Positions 1 to 10,056 of a DNA stretch of 64,000 nt are shown one piece after another; position 1 is the stretch's first letter; every line of letters starts with the position of its first letter. The notes beneath the pieces were generated by a model that made no database searches, had not been told where the DNA came from, and saw nothing but the letters and a program-made list of their open reading frames with translations. This stretch comes from JBEVJK01 sp963791325 (GTDB lineage: Bacteria > Pseudomonadota > Alphaproteobacteria > Rhizobiales > Rhizobiaceae), in contig CAWBRU010000004.1 of the NCBI GenBank assembly GCA_963791325.1, forward strand, positions 62,001 through 126,000, read 5' to 3'. A program made the translations under genes and the position numbers.

Positions 1-357
1 CGCGGCCAGGTCACCAAGGTCGAGCATCGGCCGGGCAGCTTCCTCAACGCCGAGCTCGACAAGGCAAGCACCGACAATGAGCGCAACGGCGTGGTCATCG
101 ACAGTCCGCACGGCACCGTGGCCGCCGTTCAGGTGGCCGGGCTGGTGGCGCGGCGCATCGTCTGCTGGGTCGAAGCCGGCGCCGCGCTCGGCATCGGCGA
201 GCGCTTCGGCCTGATTCGGTTCGGCTCGCGCGTCGACGTGTTCCTGCCGCCGGCGGCGACGCCGCGCGTGGCCGTCGGCCAGACCGCGATCGGCGGCGAG
301 ACGGTGATCGCCGAGTTCGGCGGCAATCCGGCGACGCCGCTGGTGCGGATCTCTTGA
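1..357 (+). CDS. psd: Phosphatidylserine decarboxylase, C-terminal part (5' end outside window)
   Basis: The frame is open from base 1 to the TGA at 355-357, so about 118 C-terminal residues are present. Psd converts phosphatidylserine to phosphatidylethanolamine at the inner membrane. The visible segment holds RFGSRVDVFLP, which matches the self-cleavage site of the short bacterial Psd class: cleavage at Gly-Ser makes the pyruvoyl prosthetic group on the new alpha chain. The block ERNGVVIDSPHG is also typical of the family. pssA, which makes its substrate, starts 13 bases downstream on the same strand, the usual alphaproteobacterial psd-pssA pair. The N-terminal part cannot be judged. Confidence 0.93.
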   Translation, partial: RGQVTKVEHRPGSFLNAELDKASTDNERNGVVIDSPHGTVAAVQVAGLVARRIVCWVEAGAALGIGERFGLIRFGSRVDVFLPPAATPRVAVGQTAIGGETVIAEFGGNPATPLVRIS

Positions 358-370
358 GGCCCGGCGGCTG

Positions 371-1204
371 ATGGCCGGGTTCTTTCACCGCTTCGAACCG
401 CACGGCAGGGGCGGGCCGCGAATCACCGAGATCCCGCTGCGCCTGTTGATCCCCAATCTGGTGACCGTCCTGGCGATCTGCGCCGGCCTCTCCGGCATCC
501 GGCTGGCCTTCGAGCACCGCTTCGAGATCGCCGTGGCGATGGTGCTGTTCGCGGCCTTTCTCGACGGCCTCGACGGCCGCATCGCGCGCCGGCTGAAGGC
601 GCAGTCGAAGTTCGGGGCGCAGATGGATTCGCTTGCCGATTTCGTCAATTTCGGCGTCGCGCCGGCGCTGGTCCTCTACGCCTATCTGCTCGACCGGGCC
701 GGATCGATCGGCTGGATCGCGGCCCTGCTCTTCGCCATTGCCTGCGCGCTGAGGCTTGCCCGCTTCAACGTGCTCGACGACGACACCGGCAGGCCCGTCT
801 GGCAGGCCGACTATTTCGTCGGCGTCCCGGCACCCGCCGGCGCCGTGGTGGTCATGCTGCCGGTCTATCTCGGCTTCATCGGCCTGCCGCTCGGCGTCGC
901 GGTGGCGCTCCTTGCCTCGCTGTTCACCATCGTGGTTGCCCTGCTCCTGGTCTCGCGCCTGCCGGTCTATTCCGGCAAGACGCTCGGCACGCGCATTCCC
1001 GGCGACAAGGTGATGCCGCTTATTCTAGGCGTGGTCTTCTACGTGCTTTTGCTGTCGTCCTACACCTGGCAGACGATGTCGGTCTCGGCACTGGCCTATC
1101 TCGCCTTCCTGCCGCTCAGCGTCGCCGCCTATGCCCGCAAGGCCAGGACGGAGGCCGAACGCGACCCCGCGGCAGCCGGCGAGCCGCCGGAGTTCGACGC
1201 TTAG
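371..1204 (+). CDS. pssA: CDP-diacylglycerol--serine O-phosphatidyltransferase
   Basis: A 277-residue integral membrane enzyme that makes phosphatidylserine from CDP-diacylglycerol and serine. Residues 65-90 carry the CDP-alcohol phosphatidyltransferase signature, with DGLDGRIAR followed by GAQMDSLAD, whose aspartates bind metal and the CDP head group. Several hydrophobic segments follow, and the C-terminal 25 residues are charged. The gene directly follows psd, so the two steps from CDP-DAG to phosphatidylethanolamine are encoded together. Length and motif fit the type II (membrane-bound) PssA found in Hyphomicrobiales. Two shorter frames inside the gene are shadows. Confidence 0.95.
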   Translation: MAGFFHRFEPHGRGGPRITEIPLRLLIPNLVTVLAICAGLSGIRLAFEHRFEIAVAMVLFAAFLDGLDGRIARRLKAQSKFGAQMDSLADFVNFGVAPALVLYAYLLDRAGSIGWIAALLFAIACALRLARFNVLDDDTGRPVWQADYFVGVPAPAGAVVVMLPVYLGFIGLPLGVAVALLASLFTIVVALLLVSRLPVYSGKTLGTRIPGDKVMPLILGVVFYVLLLSSYTWQTMSVSALAYLAFLPLSVAAYARKARTEAERDPAAAGEPPEFDA

Positions 1205-1228
1205 AACAGGTGATCCGCTCGATCGCCG

Positions 1229-3457
1229 TCAGGCGGCCGCGTCGAGGCCGAGACCGGCGATGGCGATCCGCCGCGCCTCGGGATAATCGGTCTTGCCGGA
1301 GCCGAGCAGCGGCAGCTCCGGCACTTTGACGATGCCGTCCGGCAGCATCAGCTCGGCCGCACCCGCCTTCTTGCCGAACTGCCGGAGCTGCTTGGCGTCG
1401 GCGTGTTCGGCCGTGGTGACGAGCACGACGCGCTCGCCCTTGCGCTTGTCGGGCACGGCGACCACCGCATGGTGATCCTCCGGCCACAGCGACTGGACCA
1501 GCATCTCGACGGCGCCGAGCGACACCATCTCGCCGCCGATCTTGGCGAACCGCTTGGCGCGGCCGCGGATCGCGACGAAGCCGTCACGATCGATCGCGAC
1601 GATGTCGCCGGTGTCGTGCCAGCCGTCGATGAGCGGCTGCAGCTCGCCCGGGCGGTCGGCGGTCATGTAGCCCATCATGATGTTGGGGCCGGCGACAAAC
1701 AGCCGGCCGCCATCGGCGATGCCCTCGACCGGCTCCAGCCGGTGGCGCATGCCGGGCAACAGCCGCCCGACCGTGCCCTCGCGCGCGTGGGTGGCCGTGT
1801 TGACCGCCACCACGGGGGCGGCTTCCGTCAAGCCGAAGCCTTCGACGATCTCGGCGCCGAAGCGCTCGCGCCAGACGCGCCGGGTTTCGGCCTTGACCGG
1901 CTCGGCCCCGGCAACGACCAGCCTCAGGCTGGCGAAGTCGCTGTCCCTGGCGCTGCGGGCGTAGCCGTTGAGGAACGTGTCGGTGCCGACCAGAATGGTC
2001 GGCTTGGTCTTGGCGGCAATCTCGGGGACGAGCTTGTAGTGCAGCGGCGACGGGTAGAGCAGGAGCCGGACCCCGACCAGCAGCGGCAGCACGGTTCCGG
2101 CCGTCAGGCCGAAGGCGTGGAAGGTGGGCAAAACGTTGAGCAGCTTGTCCTCGGGGGTGAAGCCTACCCGGGCTTCGGCCTGCAGCGCGTTGGCAAGCAC
2201 ATTGCGGTGCGACAAGACCACGCCCTTGGGCGTGCCTTCCGAGCCGGAGGTGAACAGAAGCACGGCCGCGGCGTTCGGATCGCGGCGCACCACCGGCCAG
2301 TGCCAGCTCAGCGCGGCAATCCCTTTGGCCAGCGCGGTGGCGCCGTCGCGCAGGTCCTCGAGCCAGAGGATGCGCGCCCCGGCCGCCTCGACCGCCGCGA
2401 CGATGCCGCCGAGCGCGGCTTTCTCGACGAAGGCGCGCGACGAGATCACGGTGCGGATCGTGGCCGTGCGGATCGCTGCCGAGACGTTGCCGGGGCCGGA
2501 GGTGTAGTTGATCATCGCTGCGACCCGGCCGGCCGATTGGAGCGCCAGGAAGGCGACGACGACGGCGTTGGCGTTGGGCAGCATCAATCCGACCGCCTCG
2601 CCTGGCTGGTCGATGCCGGCGAGCGCTCCGGCAAGCACGCGTGTCGCCGTCAGCAGCCGCCGGTAGCTCATCGCGCCGCTGACCACGTCCTCGACGATCG
2701 GCCGCTCCGGGCCGAACCGCAGGGCCGCGTCGCGGACCGCCTGAAACAGCGTCTGGTTGGCATCGGCCGACGCCAGTCGCGCTTCGGCCAGGCGGTCGAA
2801 CAACGCGTGCGCCGGAGCGCCGCTCTGGCCGCCGCCGCGTTCGACGAGTTCGGTCAGCGTCAGTGGCTCGAGCACGCCGATCCGCAGCCGCTGCAGCCAG
2901 CGGCGCGGCGCATGGGTGCTGGGCGACAGCGACATCGGCAGGTGGCGGGCACCGCCGATGACGATCGGCACCACCTTGGCCTCGGCCTTCACCGCGATGC
3001 GGGCGACCGCGCGATAGAGGCGAAAGGCCTTGGCGTCGGGTTCAATGGCGTCGGGGAAATAGACCGCCAGGCGGCCGCGGCCGCGCAGGTGCCTGACCAG
3101 GCGGCGGCTGACGAACACATGTTCGGCGTTGAAGGCGATGGTGCGGCCAAGCTCGCGCCACGGCTCCAACCAGGTCGAGCGGGCGGAATCCTCGTCGAGG
3201 ATGTGCAGGGTCTGCTCGGGCAGAAGCGACAGCATCAGCGCCGGATCGAGCCGCGACTGGTGCAGCACTGCATAGAGCACCGGCGTCTGTGCGCGGCGGG
3301 CGATGCGAATGCGCCGGTCGTCGATGTTCCAGACAAGCTTCAGCGGCGCATAGAGCACCGCCTGGGCGAAGCTCAGGCCAAGCTGGACCTTCAGCACGGC
3401 CGCGACACTCAGCACGGCAAGCACGACCGCCAGGAGCATCGCACCGGTCAAGATCAT
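1229..3457 (-). CDS. Fused 1-acyl-glycerol-phosphate-type acyltransferase and acyl-CoA/acyl-ACP synthetase (Aas-like)
   Basis: 742 residues. An N-terminal hydrophobic segment (about residues 3-30) is followed by a PlsC-type acyltransferase domain with HQSRLD (66-71), an HX4D motif. From about residue 240 there is an adenylate-forming domain with the P-loop-like stretch LLFTSGSEGTPKG and the downstream motif GWHDTGD. This is the order of domains 1 and 2 of E. coli Aas, which reacylates lysophospholipids using acyl-ACP, but the MFS flippase of some Aas fusions is absent. It converges on pssA with 24 bases between the stops, so it sits beside the phospholipid genes. Lysophospholipid repair or fatty-acid salvage is inferred from the domains and the context; the substrate is not shown. 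Confidence 0.85.
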   Translation of the reverse strand: MILTGAMLLAVVLAVLSVAAVLKVQLGLSFAQAVLYAPLKLVWNIDDRRIRIARRAQTPVLYAVLHQSRLDPALMLSLLPEQTLHILDEDSARSTWLEPWRELGRTIAFNAEHVFVSRRLVRHLRGRGRLAVYFPDAIEPDAKAFRLYRAVARIAVKAEAKVVPIVIGGARHLPMSLSPSTHAPRRWLQRLRIGVLEPLTLTELVERGGGQSGAPAHALFDRLAEARLASADANQTLFQAVRDAALRFGPERPIVEDVVSGAMSYRRLLTATRVLAGALAGIDQPGEAVGLMLPNANAVVVAFLALQSAGRVAAMINYTSGPGNVSAAIRTATIRTVISSRAFVEKAALGGIVAAVEAAGARILWLEDLRDGATALAKGIAALSWHWPVVRRDPNAAAVLLFTSGSEGTPKGVVLSHRNVLANALQAEARVGFTPEDKLLNVLPTFHAFGLTAGTVLPLLVGVRLLLYPSPLHYKLVPEIAAKTKPTILVGTDTFLNGYARSARDSDFASLRLVVAGAEPVKAETRRVWRERFGAEIVEGFGLTEAAPVVAVNTATHAREGTVGRLLPGMRHRLEPVEGIADGGRLFVAGPNIMMGYMTADRPGELQPLIDGWHDTGDIVAIDRDGFVAIRGRAKRFAKIGGEMVSLGAVEMLVQSLWPEDHHAVVAVPDKRKGERVVLVTTAEHADAKQLRQFGKKAGAAELMLPDGIVKVPELPLLGSGKTDYPEARRIAIAGLGLDAAA

Positions 3458-3532
3458 GCCGTACCTCCCAGCTGCCGACCGACGGCGCCTTCACCAGCGC
3501 TCGGCAGCAAGGTAGCGGAAGCACGGTCAAGG

Positions 3533-3727
3533 TCAATCGGCGCAGGGGTCGCCTGCCGGCTGCCGGCTCCGGCGTTGCTCGCTGCCGAGAATCAGCGTGC
3601 CCGCTGCAAGGATCAGGGCCACGCCGACGAGCACGTCCCGGCGGGGCACATCGCCCCAGATCAGGCAGCCGAGGACGAAGGACCAGACCAGAGAAGTGTA
3701 TTCAAGCGTGCCGGCGCGCCCGCGCCG
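3533..3727 (-). pseudogene. 3' remnant of an EamA/DMT-family transporter
   Basis: On the minus strand an open stretch of about 64 codons ends in TGA at 3533-3535. It contains EYTSLVWSFVLGCLIWGDVP followed by a hydrophobic helix (VGVALILAAGTLILG). This is the usual last-helix pattern of EamA-domain drug/metabolite exporters. Upstream the frame is closed by an in-frame TGA at 3728-3730, and no other transporter sequence was recognised before the next gene at 3802, so only the C-terminal fifth or less remains. No start codon or ribosome binding site is apparent. I take it as the tail of a deleted gene. Confidence 0.7.
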
Positions 3728-3801
3728 TCACGGGCAATCTAGGCAGATCCGCGTGCCGGGCGCTCGGCCAGCAGCGAGCCGACAATCGGGCCGCGCGGCC
3801 G

Positions 3802-4425
3802 CTACTCCGCCGCGAAGCAATAGAGCAACCCGTCGCCGCCGGTCTTGCGCAGCGCCTCCTGGCTGCAGCCCTGGGTGGGATGCGACGAGTTCCAGGAATG
3901 GGCGGCAGCGCTGTCGTCGAGCCCCTTGCGGTCGTGATGGCCGACGATCGCAGCCCCGTCGCCGGCGCTCGTCCAATTGTTGCAGGTCTGCGGCGCCTTG
4001 GTGCCGTCGGGCAGCGATCCCGTGAGGATGTCATGCCGGTTGGGCGTGTCGCCGCGGCCGTTGATGACATTGCCCTTTTCGTCGAGCGCGGTGTCCTTGG
4101 CGATGCCGTTCTTGTCGCTATGGAGGGCGGCGACGTCGTCGGCGATCTTCTTGCCCTTGGCATTGTACCACGGGCCGCTGCCGATGCGGTCCTTGGCGTT
4201 GATCTCGTCGGTCGACAGATAGGCGCGCCAGGTCTTCGGCCCGGTCACCCCGGCCGCCTCGGCCAGCTTCTGGCAATAGGCGTCGGCCCCGGCCAGGCCG
4301 CCGAGATTGGCGCCGTTGCCGGGCCCTTGGCTGGTGACGAAGAAGCTCATAGTGGTGTCCTGCGCCGCGGCGCCGAGCGTGGTGGCCGCAAGCACCGCTG
4401 CGGCAAGCGCGATTGTCCGTCTCAT
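3802..4425 (-). CDS. Secreted C-type-lectin-like protein
   Basis: 207 residues with a clear signal peptide (MRRTIALAAAVLAATTLGAAAQ, cleavage after about residue 22). The mature part has regularly placed cysteines (AYCQKL, QTCNNW, QGCSQEA, LLYCFAAE) and aromatic/Gly/Asn-rich segments (TWRAYLST, SAGDGAAIVGHHD). This recalls the C-type-lectin or endostatin-like fold of periplasmic proteins called lectin in Bradyrhizobium-type genomes. The start has a strong ribosome binding site (GGGGAGGA, 5 bases before ATG). It stands alone between the transporter remnant and an SDR gene. Ligand and role are unknown. Confidence 0.75.
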   Translation of the reverse strand: MRRTIALAAAVLAATTLGAAAQDTTMSFFVTSQGPGNGANLGGLAGADAYCQKLAEAAGVTGPKTWRAYLSTDEINAKDRIGSGPWYNAKGKKIADDVAALHSDKNGIAKDTALDEKGNVINGRGDTPNRHDILTGSLPDGTKAPQTCNNWTSAGDGAAIVGHHDRKGLDDSAAAHSWNSSHPTQGCSQEALRKTGGDGLLYCFAAE

Positions 4426-4514
4426 GGAAGTCCTCCCCGGGGCGTTCAGTCAGCTGCGCCGAAACGATAGGGTTGCCGCATAGGCGCCTCCAGTCACGAA
4501 CGCGTGTGCGCGGT

Positions 4515-5285
4515 TCAAGCCGAAGCGCCGGGGAGAGCGTAGTCCATCCAGCGGTCGTGCTTGGCCTGGTAGAGGCGGCCGGTGAAGGTGGTATCCGGCC
4601 CGATCAGCGGCAAAAGCGTGCGCGCCACCTCGGCCGGCGTGCGCAGCGTGTCGGGATTTTCGCCCGGGAAGGCCTGCGCCCGCATGGCGGTGCGCGTCCC
4701 GCCCGGATCGGCGCAATTGACCCTGAGCGCCGTGCTCTGCGTCTCCAGCGCCCAGGAGCGCGCCAGCACCTCGACCGCGGCCTTGGAGGCCGCATAGGGA
4801 GCCCAGAACGGCCGGGCCGAGTGCGCGACGCTGGAGGTCAGCACCAGCGCGCGGCCGGCCTCGGAGCGGCGAAGCAGCGGATCGACCGAGCGGATCAGCC
4901 GCCAGGTGGCGGTGACGTTGACGGCCATCACCCGGTCGAACACCTTGGCCTCGACATGGCCGATCGGCGCGATGACGCCGAGCACGCCGGCATTGGCCAC
5001 CAGGATGTCGAGCCGGCCCCAGCGCTCATGGATCGCGCCGCCCAGCCGATCGATCCCGGCAAGGTCGGTGAGGTCGAGCGGAACCAACGTGGCGTCGCCT
5101 TTGCCGCTTCTCACCCGTTCGGCCTTGATCTCGTCGTCGAGTTCTTCCAGCCCGCCGACCGTCCGGGCGACGGCGACGACATGGGCGCCGGCTGCAGCCA
5201 GCTGTTTGGCCAGATGGTAGCCGATGCCACGCGAAGCTCCGGTGACAAGTGCCAGCCGGCCGGACAGATCGGGCGGGGCAATCAT
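4515..5285 (-). CDS. SDR-family NAD(P)-dependent oxidoreductase
   Basis: About 256 residues from the start MIAPPDLSG. A longer in-frame reading back to 5435 would run into purF and has no family resemblance, so it is not used. The Rossmann signature TGASRGIGYH lies near the N-terminus, then NAGVLG, and the active-site set Ser (TSSVAHSA) with YAASK (Tyr and Lys). It starts 47 bases after the purF stop on the same strand, and an SDR directly after purF is a common arrangement in Hyphomicrobiales. Co-transcription with purF is likely. The substrate cannot be told from the sequence. Confidence 0.88.
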   Translation of the reverse strand: MIAPPDLSGRLALVTGASRGIGYHLAKQLAAAGAHVVAVARTVGGLEELDDEIKAERVRSGKGDATLVPLDLTDLAGIDRLGGAIHERWGRLDILVANAGVLGVIAPIGHVEAKVFDRVMAVNVTATWRLIRSVDPLLRRSEAGRALVLTSSVAHSARPFWAPYAASKAAVEVLARSWALETQSTALRVNCADPGGTRTAMRAQAFPGENPDTLRTPAEVARTLLPLIGPDTTFTGRLYQAKHDRWMDYALPGASA

Positions 5286-5332
5286 CGGCACCTGCACCCG
5301 GCCGGGGCGAAAGCGGCAGCGCGGCGGCTCAC

Positions 5333-6802
5333 TTACTGCCCGCCGGTTGCCAGGAGCGACAGGGTGCGGACATTGTCTGCCCCCTCGTGGTCGAGCAGGC
5401 GGGTCGGATAGTCGCCGGTGAAGCAGGCATCGCAATATTGCGGGCTCTCGGCTGAGCGCGCCGTCTCGCCGACCGCCCGGTAGAGGCCGTCGATCGACAG
5501 GAAGCCGAGCGAGTCGACCCGGATGAACCCGGCCATCTCCTCGACCGACATGCGCGAGGCCAGCAGCTTGGCCTTTTCGGGCGTGTCGACGCCATAGAAG
5601 CAGGATGCCTGGGTCGGCGGCGAGGCGATGCGCATATGCACCTCGCGGGCGCCGGCGTCGCGCACCATCTGCACGATCTTCTGGCTGGTGGTGCCGCGCA
5701 CGATCGAATCGTCGACCAGGACCACGCGCTTGCCCTCGATGATGCGTTGGTTGGCGTTGTGCTTCAGCCTGACGCCCATATGGCGGATCGAATCGCCGGG
5801 CTGGATGAAGGTACGCCCGACATAGTGATTGCGGATGATGCCGAGTTCGAACGGGATCTGGGCTTGCTGCGAAAAGCCGATCGCCGCTGGGGTGCCCGAA
5901 TCGGGCACCGGCACGACGATGTCGGCCTCGACCGGGCTCTCCAATGCCAGCTCCGCACCGATGCGCTTGCGGATCGAGTAGACGTTGCGGCCTTCCACCG
6001 TGGAGTCGGGGCGGGCAAAATAGACATATTCGAAGATGCAGAAGCGGGATTTCTGCGGCTCGAAGGGAAACAGGCTCTCCACGCCCTTGGAGGTCACCAC
6101 GACCATTTCGCCGGGCTTCAGGTCGCGCACGAAGCGCGCCCCGATGATATCGAGCGCACAGGTTTCAGAAGCCAGGATCCAGGCACCGTCGAGGTCCCCC
6201 AGCACCAGCGGACGGATGCCCAGCGGGTCGCGCACGCCGATCATCTTCTTCGAGGTGAGCGCGACCAGCGAGAAGGCGCCCTCGATCTGGCGGATCGCTT
6301 CGATGAAGCGGTGGTTGATGTCGCGTTCCTTGCTGGTCGCCACCAGGTGCAGGATCGTCTCGGTGTCGGAGGTCGAGGAGAAGATCGCGCCCTGCTTCTG
6401 CAGCGCGCGCTGCACGGTGAGCGCGTTGGTGATGTTGCCGTTGTGGGCGACGGCAAGCCCGCCCTCGGAAAGCTCGGCGAAGAACGGCTGGACGTTGCGC
6501 AGGCCGGCGCCGCCGGTGGTGGCATAGCGGGTGTGGCCGATGGCGCGGGTGCCTTGAAGCCGCTCCAGCACCGCCGGCTTGGTGAAGGTATCGCCGATCA
6601 GCCCGACATGGCGTTCGACATGAAACTGGCTGCCGTCATAGGACACGATGCCGGCGGCCTCCTGGCCGCGGTGCTGCAGCGCATGCAGGCCGAGCGTGAC
6701 GATCGCCGCGGCGTCCTGCCGGCCGAAGATGCCGAACACGCCGCACTCGTCGTGGAAATGGTCGTCGCTTTCGGCTGCGAGGCGAGCGCTGGCATGGGCC
6801 AT
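5333..6802 (-). CDS. purF: Amidophosphoribosyltransferase
   Basis: Catalyses the first committed step of purine synthesis, PRPP plus glutamine to phosphoribosylamine. The start chosen gives MAHASARLAAES then DECGVFGIFG, so Cys20 would become the N-terminal nucleophile after removal of a 19-residue propeptide; AGGGA lies upstream of this ATG. The frame stays open to 7372 only because of the GC-rich repeats upstream. The Ntn glutaminase domain is followed by the phosphoribosyltransferase motif VVLVDDSIVRGTTS. The cysteines in CIFEYVYF, ASCFYG and CDACFTGDYP fit the Bacillus-type form with a 4Fe-4S cluster. About 489 residues. cvpA lies upstream on the same strand, separated by 810 bases of repeats. 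Confidence 0.95.
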   Translation of the reverse strand: MAHASARLAAESDDHFHDECGVFGIFGRQDAAAIVTLGLHALQHRGQEAAGIVSYDGSQFHVERHVGLIGDTFTKPAVLERLQGTRAIGHTRYATTGGAGLRNVQPFFAELSEGGLAVAHNGNITNALTVQRALQKQGAIFSSTSDTETILHLVATSKERDINHRFIEAIRQIEGAFSLVALTSKKMIGVRDPLGIRPLVLGDLDGAWILASETCALDIIGARFVRDLKPGEMVVVTSKGVESLFPFEPQKSRFCIFEYVYFARPDSTVEGRNVYSIRKRIGAELALESPVEADIVVPVPDSGTPAAIGFSQQAQIPFELGIIRNHYVGRTFIQPGDSIRHMGVRLKHNANQRIIEGKRVVLVDDSIVRGTTSQKIVQMVRDAGAREVHMRIASPPTQASCFYGVDTPEKAKLLASRMSVEEMAGFIRVDSLGFLSIDGLYRAVGETARSAESPQYCDACFTGDYPTRLLDHEGADNVRTLSLLATGGQ

Positions 6803-6909
6803 GGGCACAGGTCCCTGTCGGAGACCCGTCATATAAGCGAGTGCGGGGCGACGTGCCACCGCAATTCGTCGGCAGGTCCGCCGCCGCAGCATCAAGGTGT
6901 GGATACTTG

Positions 6910-7010
6910 GAGCAACTCCAGGAAAAGCGCAAACGGTTCTCCGTCCGGAAATTGCGGCAGAACAAGGACTTGGAAGCGTGTGCCGATGCGAAGGGAGAAG
7001 GGTCATCCGT
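6910..7010. repeat. Interspersed short repeat, copy A
   Basis: A roughly 100-base stretch that begins AGCAACTCCAGG, contains the core ACGGTTCTCCGTCCGG, then AATTGCGGCAGAACAAGGACTT, and ends near GGGTCATCC. The same core is present seven times in the window. In better-kept copies the first half forms a GCAATTCC/GGAATTGC hairpin and the second half a second hairpin. This copy and the next two lack the terminal CTAG. Confidence 0.75.
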
Positions 7011-7218
7011 CGACCGAGTTCCCGCCGCAGCCGCGAGAGGCTGCCTCGGCCGCCCGCCCCAGGTGTCGCCCTGGCGCACGTCGCGGTTCGCGCACCCTTG
7101 CCGATGAGTTGGCCGGCAGGAGGCGGCGTTGCGCCTAACGGCGCGGCCGACACCTTGCGGGCTGCGCCGGGCAAGCGATGAGCCCCGCGGGCTCGCTGGC
7201 TGCGCCGGGCGACCGGAA

Positions 7219-7318
7219 AGCAATTTTGAGGAAAAATGGAAATGGTTTCTGTCCTGAATTGCAAAAGAACAAGGAACTTTGAAGGGGAGCGCCGATGCGA
7301 AAAAAAGGGGTGATCCAC
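7219..7318. repeat. Interspersed short repeat, copy B
   Basis: Diverged copy: AGCAATTTTGAGG, ATGGTTTCTGTCCTGAATTGC, AAAGAACAAGG, GGGGAGCGCCGATGCG, ending GGGGTGATCC. It separates the two halves of the 310-bp tandem duplication. Confidence 0.7.
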
Positions 7319-7520
7319 GCTAACCGAGTTCCCGCTGCAGCCGCGCGAGGCTGCCTCGGCCGCCCGCCTCACGTGTCGCCTTGGCGTACGTCGCGGTTCG
7401 CGCGCCCTTGCCGATGGGTGGGCCGGCAGGAGGCGGCGTTGCGCCCAAGGGCGCGGCCGACACTGCGGGCTGCGCCGGGCAAGCGATGAGCCCGTAGGCT
7501 CGCTGGCTGCGCCGGGCAGC

Positions 7521-7612
7521 CGGAAAAAAGCTGAAACGGTCTTCCGTGCTAAAATTGCGCCAGAACAAGGACTTACAGTGGCACGCCGGTGCCAGGAAAT
7601 GGGGATCCGCTG
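7521..7612. repeat. Interspersed short repeat, copy C (decayed)
   Basis: Recognisable by GAAACGGTCTTCCGTGC, AAATTGCGCCAGAACAAGG and ACTTACAG. The second half has decayed and abuts the cvpA stop at 7613. Confidence 0.6.
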
Positions 7613-8293
7613 TCAGTTCGGCGCTGCGTCGTCTTCGGCCGGCGACTCGCCGTTCGGCTCGGCCGACTGGCCGTTCGAAGGCTGGTCGGCTGGCGCGTCG
7701 GCAGACGGCTGATCGGCGGCGCCGCCGCCTTCCGCCGGCGGTGCGGCGCCGCCCTCCGGTGCCGTGTCCGGTGCCTCGCCGCTGTCGGGGTGCAGCCGTT
7801 TGAGGATTGATTTTTCAGGATCTTCCGGCAGCAGCGCCTGCAACCTGCGGCCGATGTCCTCGAGCATGGGCCGCGACTTGGCGTTGGCGATCCAGGCCGG
7901 CGGATTGGCGCCGACCAGCCAATTGAAGAACAAAAGCCCGACGGCGACGACCAGCACGCCCCGGGCGGCGCCATAGAGAAAGCCGAGGGTGCGGTCGAGT
8001 GCGCCGACGCGCGAATCGATGATGAAGTCGGCGATCTTCATGGTGATGACGGTAACCACGATCAGCGCGATGACGAAGACGACGCCGGCCGCCGCCGCCG
8101 TGGCGAGCTGCGGACTGTCGACATAGGGTTTTACGTAAGGCAGCACAGCCGGATAGAAGAAGAAGGCGGCTGCGGCGGCCGCAATCCACGACGCGATCGA
8201 CAGGATCTCGCGGGAAAAGCCGCGCATCATGGCGAGCATCGCGGAGACGAGGGTGAAGCCGACGAGGATTCCGTCGAGCAGCGTAATCGGCAT
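7613..8293 (-). CDS. cvpA: CvpA family membrane protein
   Basis: 226 residues from MPITLLDGILV; the open frame upstream of this methionine is not CvpA-like. Four hydrophobic segments fill residues 1-150, beginning with MPITLLDGILVGFTLVSAML, as in CvpA/colicin V production proteins. The C-terminal 60 residues are a low-complexity tail rich in Pro, Ala, Glu and Asp. In E. coli cvpA lies just upstream of purF and is named for colicin V secretion; the native role is an envelope function, not well defined. Here radA precedes it (96 bases) and purF follows, the standard alphaproteobacterial order. Confidence 0.9.
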   Translation of the reverse strand: MPITLLDGILVGFTLVSAMLAMMRGFSREILSIASWIAAAAAAFFFYPAVLPYVKPYVDSPQLATAAAAGVVFVIALIVVTVITMKIADFIIDSRVGALDRTLGFLYGAARGVLVVAVGLLFFNWLVGANPPAWIANAKSRPMLEDIGRRLQALLPEDPEKSILKRLHPDSGEAPDTAPEGGAAPPAEGGGAADQPSADAPADQPSNGQSAEPNGESPAEDDAAPN

Positions 8294-8389
8294 GTCGTTC
8301 CCCACTCCATCGGCCGGATCGGACGATCCACCCGGCCGGACCAGCAGCTGCAAATCCGGATCGTTGTCGACCGCGGGCGGACGCCCCGG

Positions 8390-9787
<1,398 letters not shown>

Positions 9788-10056
9788 CGGTGTTCAGCCC
9801 GGATCACGAACGGCGACGGCCTGGGGCCGCCGGCTCGCCCGCCCGCCGCCCGGCTGGAGCGCGCTCCTGCCGGCCGCGCGCGGCGCGTGCGCTCCCGACG
9901 GGGCCTGTGCGCCTGCGCCTGCGCCGGCCCGGCGCCGATGCCGCGGGCCGAGCCTGCTTCGAACCAGGGGGTTCCATGCTCCGCAGGCCCCGCAGCGGCC
10001 GGCCGAGCCGGGGTGGGCGGCGCCAAAGCTCTGGCAGACAAACCGGGTCTTCAACT

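Larger units (their letters stand above)
6910..7612. repeat. Tandem duplication (about 310-bp unit) in the purF-cvpA gap
   Basis: The block 7015-7218 recurs at 7325-7520 with about 90 percent identity by eye. Shared landmarks include CGAGTTCCCGC, GAGGCTGCCTCGGCCGCCCGCC, GGCCGGCAGGAGGCGGCGTTGCGCC and two GGCTGCGCCGGGC boxes. Each block is preceded and followed by a copy of the interspersed repeat, giving repeat-block-repeat-block-repeat. The blocks have open frames on both strands, but none has a family motif or a convincing start, so I see no gene in the 810 bases between purF and cvpA. Any purF promoter upstream of 6802 must lie in or just after this array. Confidence 0.75.

Noticed and set aside
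1403..3742. 779-codon open frame on the plus strand
   Set aside because: It is antisense to the acyltransferase/ligase gene, which has clear motifs. The composition is that of a shadow.
6803..7372. N-terminal extension of purF
   Set aside because: The open frame runs through the tandem repeats. The known propeptide-Cys start pattern fits the ATG at 6802.
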